The notes under the pieces are model-generated. The model was not told the DNA's origin, did not search any database, and was given only the letters and a program-made list of their open reading frames with translations. A stretch of 64,000 nt of DNA, taken from positions 4,588,001 to 4,652,000 of the forward strand of contig NZ_CP074102.1 in assembly GCF_018310535.1 (NCBI RefSeq), given 5' to 3'. The position numbers and the translations under genes were made by a program. Source of the stretch: Streptomyces mirabilis. Its GTDB lineage: Bacteria; Actinomycetota; Actinomycetes; Streptomycetales; Streptomycetaceae. Of the stretch, positions 52,815-62,901 are shown piece after piece (within the stretch, counting starts at the first letter, position 1; every line of letters begins with the position of its first letter).

Positions 52815-52877
52815 CTTGCACTCGGCAGGGGCGAGTGCTAATCATTGGCGTTAGCACTCTGAAGGTGAGAGTGATAA
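52815..52877 (+). promoter_or_regulatory. groEL promoter with two CIRCE (HrcA) operators
   Basis: CIRCE 1: CTTGCACTC-N9-GAGTGCTAA (52815-52841). CIRCE 2: TTAGCACTC-N9-GAGTGATAA (52851-52877), one mismatch from consensus. The -35 TTGCAC (52816-52821) and -10 TAATCA (52839-52844, spacer 17) are embedded in CIRCE 1. HrcA binding would block transcription until heat shock. Confidence 0.92.
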
Positions 52878-54626
<1,749 letters not shown>

Positions 54627-54650
54627 TCCCTCCGAGGATCGGTTTTCCTG

Positions 54651-54692
54651 CCGAGGGCGGTACTCCCTGGAAACAGGGGGTGCCGCCCTCGG
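54651..54692 (+). terminator. groEL2 terminator
   Basis: Arms CCGAGGGCGG and CCGCCCTCGG, extended by CTCCCTG / CAGGGGG around a GAAA loop. Confidence 0.8.
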
Positions 54693-54816
54693 GCGTGTCC
54701 GGGGTCACAGGGCGAGGTGCCGGGCGGCCGGAATGACATGACCGACCGGGGAGTTGTGGTTGACGCACCATCGATGCATACGCACATACCATCCGGTACC
54801 CGAGGAGCCCCCACAC

Positions 54817-55941
54817 GTGTCTACGACTGCCCCCGCCTCCCGCGCGGCCGAGATCCTGTCCCGCCCCGTCTCGCTGAACGGCCTGACCGTCCCGAACCGG
54901 ATCGCGATGGCACCGATGACCCGGCAGTTCTCCCCGGGCGGCGTCCCCGGTGAGGACGTGGCCGAGTACTACGCCCGCCGCGCCGCCGCGGGCGTGGGCC
55001 TCATCGTCACCGAGGGCACGTACGTCGGCCACGACTCGGCAGGCGAGAGCGACCGCGTCCCGCGCTTCCACGGCACGGAGCAGCTCGCGGGCTGGACGAA
55101 GGTCGCCGACGCGGTGCACGCGGCGGGCGGCACGATCGTTCCGCAGCTGTGGCACATCGGCATGGTGCGCAAGGCGGGACGGCCGCCGTACGCCGACGCC
55201 CCCGCGGTCGGCCCCTCCGGCATCCGTCTCGACGGCACCGAGGGCACCGGCAAGGCCATGACCCAGGCCGACCTGGACGAGGTCATCGCCGCGTTCGCCG
55301 AGGCCGCCGCCACCGCCGAACGCATCGGCTTCGACGGCGTCGAACTGCACGGCGCGCACGGCTATCTGCTCGACCAGTTCCTGTGGGCGGGCACCAACCG
55401 GCGTACGGACGTGTACGGCGGTGACCCCGTCGCCCGTACGAAGTTCGCGGCGGAGATCGTCGCCGCGGTCCGTGACTCGGTCTCGGCCGACTTCCCCGTC
55501 CTGTTCCGCTACTCGCAGTGGAAGTCGGACAACTACGACGCCCGGCTCGCCGAGACCCCGGAGGAGCTGGAGGCCATCCTGACCCCGCTCGCCGCCGCCG
55601 GCGTCGACGCCTTCCACGCCTCCACCCGCCGCTACTGGCTCCCCGAGTTCGACGGTTCCGACCTGAACCTCGCGGGCTGGACCAAGAAGCTCACGGGCAG
55701 GCCCACCATCACCGTCGGCTCGGTCGGCCTCGACGGCGACTTCATCAAGGCCTTCATGGGCGAGGGCTCCGCGGTGGCCTCCCTCGACAACCTCCTCGAC
55801 CGCCTGGAGCGCGACGAGTTCGACCTCGTCGCCGTGGGCCGCGCCCTCCTCCAGGACCCGGAGTGGGCGGCGAAGGTACTGGACGGACGGTTCGAGGAGC
55901 TCGGGTCGTACGACCCGAAGGCGATGAGCACGCTCAGCTGA
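54817..55941 (+). CDS. NADH:flavin oxidoreductase (old yellow enzyme family)
   Basis: 374 residues from GTG 54817 with GAGGAG 9 bases upstream. TIM-barrel FMN enzyme motifs: NRIAMAPMTRQFS, PQLWHIGMVRK, FDGVELHGAHGYLLDQFL, and VGRALLQDPEW. It reduces activated C=C bonds of enones with NAD(P)H. It is not in an operon; terminators flank it on both sides. Confidence 0.93.
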   Translation: MSTTAPASRAAEILSRPVSLNGLTVPNRIAMAPMTRQFSPGGVPGEDVAEYYARRAAAGVGLIVTEGTYVGHDSAGESDRVPRFHGTEQLAGWTKVADAVHAAGGTIVPQLWHIGMVRKAGRPPYADAPAVGPSGIRLDGTEGTGKAMTQADLDEVIAAFAEAAATAERIGFDGVELHGAHGYLLDQFLWAGTNRRTDVYGGDPVARTKFAAEIVAAVRDSVSADFPVLFRYSQWKSDNYDARLAETPEELEAILTPLAAAGVDAFHASTRRYWLPEFDGSDLNLAGWTKKLTGRPTITVGSVGLDGDFIKAFMGEGSAVASLDNLLDRLERDEFDLVAVGRALLQDPEWAAKVLDGRFEELGSYDPKAMSTLS

Positions 55942-55990
55942 ACCTCGGGCCGGTCGGACCGGACGTGACCCGACCTGTCCGAAATCGCAT

Positions 55991-56031
55991 CCGGGCGATC
56001 ACCTCCCCATCCCCGGGGGGTGATCGCCCGG
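55991..56031 (+). terminator. Oxidoreductase terminator
   Basis: 13-bp stem CCGGGCGATCACC / GGTGATCGCCCGG with a C/G-rich inner stem. Confidence 0.8.
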
Positions 56032-56095
56032 CTGTTTCGTAGCACGCTGTTCCCTCAAGGACCCGTTCCGTTCCACCCGTACCGAGGGAGCCGTC

Positions 56096-57655
56096 GTGAC
56101 GTCAGCAGGAGCGAGCGTGGTGCGCACCCATGCCGGTGCGGTGCGTGGCCGTCGGGAGGACGGGCTGGTGGTCTTCCGGGGCATTCCGTTCGCCCAACCG
56201 CCGGTGGGGGACGCGCGGTTCGCTGCCCCGCGTCCGGTGGCCGCCTGGGACGGCACCCGGGACGCGTTCGCCTTCGGGCCGCCGCCCCCGCAGGAGTCGG
56301 GATTCCAGGGCCGTACCGGGGTGATCGACGCCCCCATGGGCGACGACTGGCTGACCGTCAACGTCTGGACGCCCGACCCGGACCCGGCCGCCCGCCTTCC
56401 GGTGATGGTCTGGATCTACGGCGGCGCCTACAAGCTCGGCCACTCCGGCAGTCCCGGATACGACGCCCGCCGTATCGCCCGCGACGGCGACCTGGTCGTC
56501 GTCACCCTCAACTACCGCCTCGGCGTGGAGGGTTTCGCCCGGATCGACGGAGCCCCCGCCAATCGGGGGCTGCTCGACCAGGTCGCGGCCCTGGAATGGG
56601 TACGGGAGAACATCGCGGCCTTCGGCGGCGACTCCGGCCGGGTCACCGTCTTCGGCGAGTCCGCGGGCGCCGGGTCCGTCGCCTCTCTGCTGGCCATGCC
56701 GAGCGCGGCCGGGCTGTTCGGTCGGGCGATCGCGCAGAGCGTGCCCGGCCCCTTCTTCTCCGACGACCTCGCCCGTGACATCGCCGTCGCCATCGCCGCC
56801 GAGGCGGGCCTGCGCCCGACGGTCACCGACCTGTCCTCGGTGGATCCCCGCCGACTGACCGCCGTGGGCGAGGCGTTGGGGCCCAAGATGCGGGAGTTCG
56901 AGGACAGGTGGGGCACGGTCGCCCACACGCTGACCGCCTTCTCGCCCGTCGTCGACGGAGAGGTACTGCCGACCGCCCCCTGGCAGGCGCTCGCGGCCGG
57001 CTCGGCACGGGACGTGGAACTGATCGTCGGGCACACCCGGAACGAGTACCGGCTGTTCGCCGCGCTGGGCGGCCAACTCGGGACGATCACGGAGGAGCAG
57101 GCGACGGAGGCACTGCGCACCTTCGGACCGGGACCGGGACCGGGAGTTGGACCGGGACCGGACTCCGGGGCTGACGGCGAGCGGGCCTACCGCGCCGCCT
57201 TTCCCGACGCCTCTCCCGAGGAGCTCTACGAGTGGGTGCACTCCGACGCGGTGTTCCGTATGCCCTCGCTGCGCCTGGCCGATGCGCAGCTCGCGGGCGG
57301 CGGCCGCGCGCACGTCTACGAGCTGGCCTGGCCCGCGCCCGCCTACGGCGGCAGGCTGGGCGCCTGTCACGGCCTCGACATACCGCTGTTGTTCGGAACC
57401 TTCGGCGCCGACCTCGGCCTGATGCTGTTCGCCGGGGTCGGGTCGTCCCCGGAGGCCGAGGCCCTGTCGTCCCGGTTCCGCACGGCCTGGACGGCGTTCG
57501 CCACGACGGGAGACCCGGGCTGGCCCGCGTACGACACCGAGCGGCGGCCGACCCAGGTCTTCGACACGGACTCCGCGGTCACCCCGTACCCGCACGAGAC
57601 CTCGCGCCGCCTCTGGGAGCACCATGACTTCGGGGCGCTGTCGTTGATGGGCTGA
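56096..57655 (+). CDS. Type-B carboxylesterase
   Basis: 519 residues, GTG start with GAGGGAG upstream. Nucleophile Ser in GESAGAGS (about 196-203), oxyanion WIYGGAYKLGH, acid residue near GHTRNEYRLF and His in ACHGLDIPLLF. No signal peptide, so cytoplasmic. A short GPGPGPGVGPGP insert at about 345-358 comes from a ccggga repeat in the DNA. It hydrolyses carboxylic esters; the natural substrate is unknown. Confidence 0.93.
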   Translation: MTSAGASVVRTHAGAVRGRREDGLVVFRGIPFAQPPVGDARFAAPRPVAAWDGTRDAFAFGPPPPQESGFQGRTGVIDAPMGDDWLTVNVWTPDPDPAARLPVMVWIYGGAYKLGHSGSPGYDARRIARDGDLVVVTLNYRLGVEGFARIDGAPANRGLLDQVAALEWVRENIAAFGGDSGRVTVFGESAGAGSVASLLAMPSAAGLFGRAIAQSVPGPFFSDDLARDIAVAIAAEAGLRPTVTDLSSVDPRRLTAVGEALGPKMREFEDRWGTVAHTLTAFSPVVDGEVLPTAPWQALAAGSARDVELIVGHTRNEYRLFAALGGQLGTITEEQATEALRTFGPGPGPGVGPGPDSGADGERAYRAAFPDASPEELYEWVHSDAVFRMPSLRLADAQLAGGGRAHVYELAWPAPAYGGRLGACHGLDIPLLFGTFGADLGLMLFAGVGSSPEAEALSSRFRTAWTAFATTGDPGWPAYDTERRPTQVFDTDSAVTPYPHETSRRLWEHHDFGALSLMG

Positions 57656-57659
57656 GGAG

Positions 57660-58120
57660 GGGCGCCGGGTTCTTTCCTGTGGGTCAGGGCGCCGCCGACC
57701 GAGCCGTCGCCGCCGGCCGCGGACGAGGATGTGGGCGCGGGAGCGGGTGGGGGCGGTCGGCCGGTCCGGGGGCTCCTGAGGTACATCGCCGCGGGTGAAC
57801 GTCGCCCACCAGCCGTCGTCGCGTGCCGTTCGGGTGAACCACGATCGGGTGATCCAGCGGAAGCCGCCCGACTCGGTCAGGTGTTCGCGGCCCCGGCGCA
57901 AGTGGCCCGCCCGAGTGAGGTTGTTGAGGGCCGTGCGCAGGGCGCACTGGCCGTACGGGAGCTCTTTGGCCAGCGTCTTTACGGAGATGTCGGCACCGTC
58001 GGGGAGCCGGTCGACGTACGCGGCGATCGCTGCCTCGCGGGGCGGGAGGTGCGCGAAGTCGTGCTTGGTGCGGGGGTGTTGGTCCGGGGCGCTGCGTTTT
58101 CCGTAACCGGGATTGGCCAT
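57660..58120 (-). pseudogene. Decayed winged-helix DNA-binding protein
   Basis: From ATG 58120 the frame encodes MANPGYGKRSAPDQHPRTKH, HLPPREAAIAAYVDRLPDGADISVKTLA and a CALRTALNNLTRAGHLRRGREH wing, the start of a known Streptomyces HTH family that often sits beside ECF sigma genes. After about GDVPQEPPDRP the reading frame is lost (a P-rich linker continues in another frame) and the usual C-terminal half is absent. The open frame then runs antisense into the esterase, which a real gene would not. I judge it a 3'-truncated, frameshifted remnant. Confidence 0.7.
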
Positions 58121-58322
58121 GGGGTGGGGGAGGGCGTGCGCGGGACGGGGTGCAGCACTGAAGTTGGCTTCAGCCATGAGATCGAAAGGGGGAGGTGCTG
58201 CGGGCGCGGGTGCGGCGCATCAACGAGGAGGGGCGGCTGCCGTGAGGCGGTGCCGAAGAGAGAAAGACTCCGGCGCCTGTAAGGAAATGCCGGGCTCATG
58301 ACATCTACAGGGTGTGGAGAAC

Positions 58323-58838
58323 ATGAAGACCGCGACCGACCGTGAACGCGCCGCACGGTTCACGGCCTTGTATGTCCGCGACCACCCGCGTGTGTCCGCC
58401 TTCGTGCACCGGCGGGTGGGTGACCGCGATGCGGCGGAGGAACTGACGGCCGAGGTCTTCCGGATCGCTTGGGAACGCGCGCTCGGGGGCACGGAGGCGA
58501 CCACCGGCTGGCTGTTCGTCACCGCGCGCAATCTGCTGAGCAATCACTACCGCGCCGCGACCCGGCTGACCGAGCTGCACCGGCGCATCACCGACGAACT
58601 GGACCGTGCGCCGGCGTCCGCGGAGGACTCCGTGGTGCTCGAAACCCTCGAACGGCTTCCCGAACGACACCGGGACGTCCTGCTGTTGCGCTATTGGGAC
58701 GGCCTCAGCACGGCCGAGACCGCCGAGGTCCTCGGGTGCAGTGGCCCAGCGGTCTGGGTCCGGCTGCACCGCGCCCGTGAAGCCTTCCGCGACGGTTACG
58801 CCTCACCCGCGTCCCTCACATCCGAGGAGTCGGCATGA
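58323..58838 (+). CDS. ECF-type sigma factor
   Basis: 171 residues from ATG 58323 (GGAG 5 bases upstream). Region 2: RFTALYVRDHPRVSAFVHRRVGDRDAAEELTAEVFRIAW. Region 4: ERLPERHRDVLLLRYWDGLSTAETAEVLGCSGPAVWVRLHRARE. It overlaps the next gene by 4 bases (ATGA), so the downstream membrane protein is likely its regulator or effector. Confidence 0.93.
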   Translation: MKTATDRERAARFTALYVRDHPRVSAFVHRRVGDRDAAEELTAEVFRIAWERALGGTEATTGWLFVTARNLLSNHYRAATRLTELHRRITDELDRAPASAEDSVVLETLERLPERHRDVLLLRYWDGLSTAETAEVLGCSGPAVWVRLHRAREAFRDGYASPASLTSEESA

Positions 58839-59509
58839 TCAATGTGAAATCCCTTGTCCAGCACGTCAATCCGGTGCCGGATGCGCCCACGGACGGCATG
58901 TCGGCGCGCGCGCGGGGCGAACTCGCCGACCTGATCGGGTCCGACCTGGTCGGGGCCGTCGAGACGGAGCGGCGGGGACCGGCCCGGAGGCCGTCCCGGC
59001 GGGGAGTCCTTGTGGCCGCCGTCGCCTGTACGGCCGCCGTGGTGGTCGCGGGAGTCGCCGTCTTCGCCCTGAACGACCCGAAGGAGCCCGGCGGGGGCGG
59101 CGGGGACCCGATGGCGGACGAGCCGTACTTCAAGACGACCGCCGAGCTGGAGTCCGCTTCGGTCCTGATCGTCCGCGCGCGGCTGGGTGCCGGGCACGAG
59201 GAGACGTCCGACGGCCTGACCGAGACCGTCGCCACGGCTCAGGTGCTGGCAACGGCCAAGGGCACGTCCCCGACGGGCGGCAGGATCGAGCTGGCCTACA
59301 CGACACCCGGGTCCGGGCCCGAGACGGCGGACCTCGCCGCCGGGAAGGAGTACGTCCTGCTGCTCGATGAGCTGGACGGCGGGCGCTTCACCCCGGTCAA
59401 CACCACCCAGGGCGTGTACGGGGTCGATGGCGGGCACGCGGTCGCCGGCGCCGACAACGACGTCACTCTGAGCGCGGGAGTGCTCAAGGCCCTGAAGCTG
59501 ACGCCCTGA
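58835..59509 (+). CDS. Membrane protein coupled to the ECF sigma (putative anti-sigma)
   Basis: 224 residues. A short cytoplasmic part (1-58), one membrane helix (about 59-80, GVLVAAVACTAAVVVAGVAVFAL) and an outer domain (about 95-224) with SVLIVRARLGAGHE and YVLLLDELDGG. Translation is coupled to the sigma gene. The outer domain resembles that of the convergent lipoprotein at 59583-60251 (both have a VIVR, then YVLLLDxL or YVLMLADQ pattern), pointing to a shared sensory fold. No zinc-binding anti-sigma motif is seen. Confidence 0.7.
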   Translation: MINVKSLVQHVNPVPDAPTDGMSARARGELADLIGSDLVGAVETERRGPARRPSRRGVLVAAVACTAAVVVAGVAVFALNDPKEPGGGGGDPMADEPYFKTTAELESASVLIVRARLGAGHEETSDGLTETVATAQVLATAKGTSPTGGRIELAYTTPGSGPETADLAAGKEYVLLLDELDGGRFTPVNTTQGVYGVDGGHAVAGADNDVTLSAGVLKALKLTP

Positions 59510-59516
59510 CGGAGCC

Positions 59517-59548
59517 GGGGGCGGCCGCCGCAAGCGACGGCCGCCCCC
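59517..59548. terminator. Terminator between convergent units
   Basis: 11-bp stem GGGGGCGGCCG / CGGCCGCCCCC. It is followed by three tandem AGTGGAACC-like 9-mers (59549-59575). Confidence 0.75.
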
Positions 59549-59582
59549 AGTGGAACCAGTGGAACCAGTGGAATCAGCGAAG

Positions 59583-60251
59583 CTACTTCGCTTCGTCGAT
59601 CGCCTCGGCCTTGGCGGCGAGTTCGTCCACCTTGCCGATGCCGTCGAACCCGCCGTCGACCACGGGTGTGACCTGGTCGTCGGAACCGACGGTGTAGAGA
59701 GCCTGCTCGGGGTTGAGCAGGTCGTAGGGGTTCTTGTTGCCCTGGTCGGCGAGCATGAGGACGTACTGGGTGTCGTCCTCGGTCAGGGTGGTGGTCTGCT
59801 TCTCCTGGTACGTGACCCCGTCCAGCGTGCCGCCGAGCTGGGATACCTCGACCGTGTCCCCGACCTTCACGTCGCCGGCGCCGGAGAGCACCTGGGCGAC
59901 CTTGACCGTGGAGACGGTGACGACCACCGGGTCGGACTCGGCGGCCTCCTCGGGCGAGAGCCCCGCCTGAGGGTTGGCCACGGGGTCGTCGCCGGTGGGC
60001 GCCTCCGGGCTCAGTTCCCGTACCTGGGAGCCGACGACGGTGCCCCGGACGATGACGTCCGACTGCTTCACCAGTGCGTCGACCGAGTCGTACGACGGGT
60101 AGTCGGCCTCGTACGGGACGACGTCCGCCGCCGCGGCACCGGCCTTGTTCCCGGCCTTCTCCTTGGCCGAACCGTCGGCGGAACAGCCGACGAGGACGAC
60201 GGCGGCGAGCAGCGCCGAACTGGCTACGAGGACGTTCCTGACCGCGGTCAT
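59583..60251 (-). CDS. Lipoprotein coupled to a metalloprotease
   Basis: 222 residues. Lipobox VLVGCS (Cys 23). Outer domain with SDVIVRGTVVGSQVREL, VVTVSTVKVAQVLSG, GDTVEVSQLGG and TQYVLMLADQ, a small beta-barrel-like fold. Its ATG overlaps the protease stop (ATGA). It may be a partner, substrate or inhibitor of the protease, or a paralogue of the outer domain of the putative anti-sigma protein across the terminator. Confidence 0.75.
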   Translation of the reverse strand: MTAVRNVLVASSALLAAVVLVGCSADGSAKEKAGNKAGAAAADVVPYEADYPSYDSVDALVKQSDVIVRGTVVGSQVRELSPEAPTGDDPVANPQAGLSPEEAAESDPVVVTVSTVKVAQVLSGAGDVKVGDTVEVSQLGGTLDGVTYQEKQTTTLTEDDTQYVLMLADQGNKNPYDLLNPEQALYTVGSDDQVTPVVDGGFDGIGKVDELAAKAEAIDEAK

Positions 60252-60796
60252 GAGTAGATCCTCTTCACCTCGGAGACGTCGTACGGCTGTGGCTTCTGCA
60301 CGGTCGTGCGGTTGCGGCTGTGCTTCATGAGCGACGCCCTCGACGTGTTCGGGTTGTCGTCGAGGCTGAGCCCGTGCCCGAGTTCGTGCGTGGCCGTGCT
60401 GCGGCACCACTCGGTCATGTGGGAGCCGGAGTCGCGATCCAGGGTGCGTGCGTTGACCTTGATTTTGAAGACGCGGTTGATGTGGCGGAAGCCGGACGGT
60501 GAGTAAAGCCCGTACCAACTCTGGGAATAGCGTCCCGCCGTGAATTCGGCCTTGGCGCTGGACGTCCGTCCGATGCTCGCTCCGGCGCCCGCGTTGTTCC
60601 AGTTCTTCCGGCCCGTGTCGAGGAATCCGACCCAGGTGTCATTGATGCCGACCGCCTTGACGTTCCAGCTGCGCGACGGCATGCCGCCGTCGTAGTAGTC
60701 GGCATGGGCGACCGTCGCTCCGCCGATGGCGATCGCCGTGGTCAGGGCGGTGCCGGTGGCCAGTCTGGCTGCGGTTCGGGCGTATTTGATTGTCAA
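60248..60796 (-). CDS. Secreted metzincin-like zinc protease
   Basis: 182 residues from a TTG start at 60796, with GGGGAAG about 6 bases upstream; no ATG or GTG fits. Signal peptide (about 1-32, cleavage near TVAHA). Zinc motif HELGHGLSLDD (HExxHxxxxxD) and a following SLMKH Met-turn mark a small metzincin, similar in size to snapalysin-like or matrixin proteins. The TTG start implies low expression. It forms a coupled pair with the lipoprotein downstream. Confidence 0.82.
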   Translation of the reverse strand: MTIKYARTAARLATGTALTTAIAIGGATVAHADYYDGGMPSRSWNVKAVGINDTWVGFLDTGRKNWNNAGAGASIGRTSSAKAEFTAGRYSQSWYGLYSPSGFRHINRVFKIKVNARTLDRDSGSHMTEWCRSTATHELGHGLSLDDNPNTSRASLMKHSRNRTTVQKPQPYDVSEVKRIYS

Positions 60797-61341
60797 AGAG
60801 ACTTCCCCGTGTCTGTGTTCGCGGGCGGCAGCGCCCCGCGCATGGTCGTGTGTTCGCGGCCGGAGCATGGGTGATCAGTCCATGTCCCCCGGAAACGGAG
60901 ACCGTGGGAGAAGTGGCGGATGCGGATTCCGGTTCTGCATCAAAGAAGGGCCGAGCTTCCCCCGTGTCTCGGCAGGCCACGTAAACGGATCGTATGTGCG
61001 AATTAAAGGGTGGTCAATGGGATGGGTGGGCCCAATGGGCAATTGTGGTAAGGGAGTTGACAGGGCGGTTGCTCGAGTTCGCGATACGCCCTGGATGCGC
61101 GGCACTTCGTGGTCGGTGCACCGAGGGGGGCCTCGGCCGGGCGCCAGATCGCGCCAAAATTGCTGACAATTTTGTGGGCGATTACTTCGGTTTGGAGGCC
61201 GCCGCAGCAGGGTGACCGTGTGGCTGGTCAGGGCGGTGGCCGGTTCCGGTGCCGTCACTGGAGACACAAAGGAGGGCTTAAGGAACGGCTGTTGTCCTGG
61301 GGGCTCGTTGTTCGAACGAGCCGCGAAGACAGGAGACGGTA
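60797..61341. other. AT-richer intergenic region
   Basis: 545 bases between divergent protease and tannase-like genes. It contains a consensus TTGACA (61057-61062) without a clear -10, and a palindrome AAAATTG-CTGA-CAATTTT (61156-61173) that could be an operator. No gene is supported. Confidence 0.5.
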
Positions 61342-62892
61342 GTGAAGTCAGTGAAGCGCAGGACAGTGGTCATGGGGCTCACCGTGGGTACCGCGGTGCC
61401 AGCGGTCGGGTTCGCCTCCGGCGCGCGGGCGGCGAGCCGAACGTCCGCGGCGTCGTCCGCCGCGTCCACGGACTCCTCCCTGGTCTTCGACCCGGACAGC
61501 TACACGGAGTTGACCACCAGCATCACGGACACCACCGGCACCGCCCACGAGGTCGTCTACCACTTCTACAAAGTGGCCTCGTACGTGGCCGACCCGGTGG
61601 ACGCCACCTATCAGTCCCTCAACGTCAGCGTGCCGGTGAAGATCGACGGAAGCGTCGTGGACGCGTCCGGTGCCCCCATCCTCTTCGCCAACCAGATCGG
61701 CGGCTACATGCCCTCGTCCGTCGCGAACGCCACGGGCGTCGGCGCGGGCGGCGGGATGGGCCCCGGCGGCCCGGGCGGGCCCGCTCCCGCTGCCGACTCC
61801 GTCGCGAGCCGCCAGCAGCTGGCGCTCGCCGCCGGGTACGTCGTCGTGGAGCCGGGCGCGCGCGGGCGGTCACTGGTCGACTCCAGCGGTACGTACTACG
61901 GCACCGCGCCCGCCGCCATCGTCGACCTCAAGGCCGCGGTGCGGTACGTGAAGTTCAACAGGGGGCGTATCCCGGGCAACGTGAACCGGATCGTCTCCGC
62001 CGGAGTCAGCGCCGGCGGCGCGCTGTCCTCGCTGCTCGGCGCGTCCGGCGACAGTCCGGCCTACGACTCCTACCTGGAGGAGCTGGGTGCGGCCGACGCG
62101 AGCGACGCCATCTTCGCCACCGGTGCCTGGTGCCCGATCACCGACCTCGAACACGCCGACATGGCGTACGAGTGGAACTGGGGCGCCAACCTGCTCAGCA
62201 GCGGCTCGGTCGTCGACCAGACCGTCTCCAAGGCGCTGGCCGGCGCGTACGGCGACTATCTCGCCTCCCTGAGGCTGACGGCGAAGGGCTTCGGCACCCT
62301 CACGGCGCGCAACCTCGACGAGTACCTGGTCAAGACCCACCTGGAGCCGTCGGCCACCCAGTACCTCGCGGCGCTGTCGGACGCGGACCGCTCGGCCTAC
62401 CTGGCCGCGAACTCGTTCATCACGTGGTCCGGCGGCAGGGCGACCTTCTCCTGGGCCGACTTCCTCACCCACGTGGGCGCCCGCAAGAAGGACACCCCGG
62501 CGTTCGACGCCTTCGACCTGTCCGCCGGTGAGAACAACGAGTTCGGTACGGGGACCACCGCCAACCGGCACTTCACCCTCTACAGCCTGCGCCACGAAGA
62601 GGGTGCCAGTGCGCGTCTCGACAGTGACATCCCCGCGAAGCTCCACCTGATGAACCCGATGCACCACCTCGTGGACAAGGTCAACGGGAACCGGTCGAAG
62701 CACTGGTGGATCCGCCTCGGAACCAAGGACAGCGACACCGCGCTCACCGTCGCGAGCAACCTCGCCGCCCGCCTGAAGAACCTCGGCGACGACGTCGACA
62801 CCTCGTACTACTGGGACGCCGGCCACGGCGCGGACAACGACCCGGGCGACTTCATCAAGTGGATCGCCACGGTGTCGGGCTACAGGTCCTAG
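61342..62892 (+). CDS. Exported alpha/beta-hydrolase, subtype B tannase-like
   Basis: 516 residues, GTG start with AGGAGA 6 bases upstream. The N-terminus has twin arginines and a hydrophobic stretch (KRRTVVMGLTVGTAVPAVGF), probably a Tat signal ending at ARA. Nucleophile Ser in AGVSAGGALSSLLG; Asp/His candidates in WDAGHGADNDPGDF. A Gly/Pro insert (GGGMGPGGPGGP) lies in the cap region. Motifs YGTAPAAIVDLKAAVRY and ATGAWCPITDLEHADMAYEW match subtype B tannases, which cleave gallate esters. Confidence 0.85.
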   Translation: MKSVKRRTVVMGLTVGTAVPAVGFASGARAASRTSAASSAASTDSSLVFDPDSYTELTTSITDTTGTAHEVVYHFYKVASYVADPVDATYQSLNVSVPVKIDGSVVDASGAPILFANQIGGYMPSSVANATGVGAGGGMGPGGPGGPAPAADSVASRQQLALAAGYVVVEPGARGRSLVDSSGTYYGTAPAAIVDLKAAVRYVKFNRGRIPGNVNRIVSAGVSAGGALSSLLGASGDSPAYDSYLEELGAADASDAIFATGAWCPITDLEHADMAYEWNWGANLLSSGSVVDQTVSKALAGAYGDYLASLRLTAKGFGTLTARNLDEYLVKTHLEPSATQYLAALSDADRSAYLAANSFITWSGGRATFSWADFLTHVGARKKDTPAFDAFDLSAGENNEFGTGTTANRHFTLYSLRHEEGASARLDSDIPAKLHLMNPMHHLVDKVNGNRSKHWWIRLGTKDSDTALTVASNLAARLKNLGDDVDTSYYWDAGHGADNDPGDFIKWIATVSGYRS

Positions 62893-62901
62893 CCTGGAGG
62901 T

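Noticed and set aside
56102..57659. Leftward 691-codon ORF over the esterase
   Set aside because: Only its first 120 or so codons (upstream of 57700) resemble a protein; the rest is antisense to the esterase.
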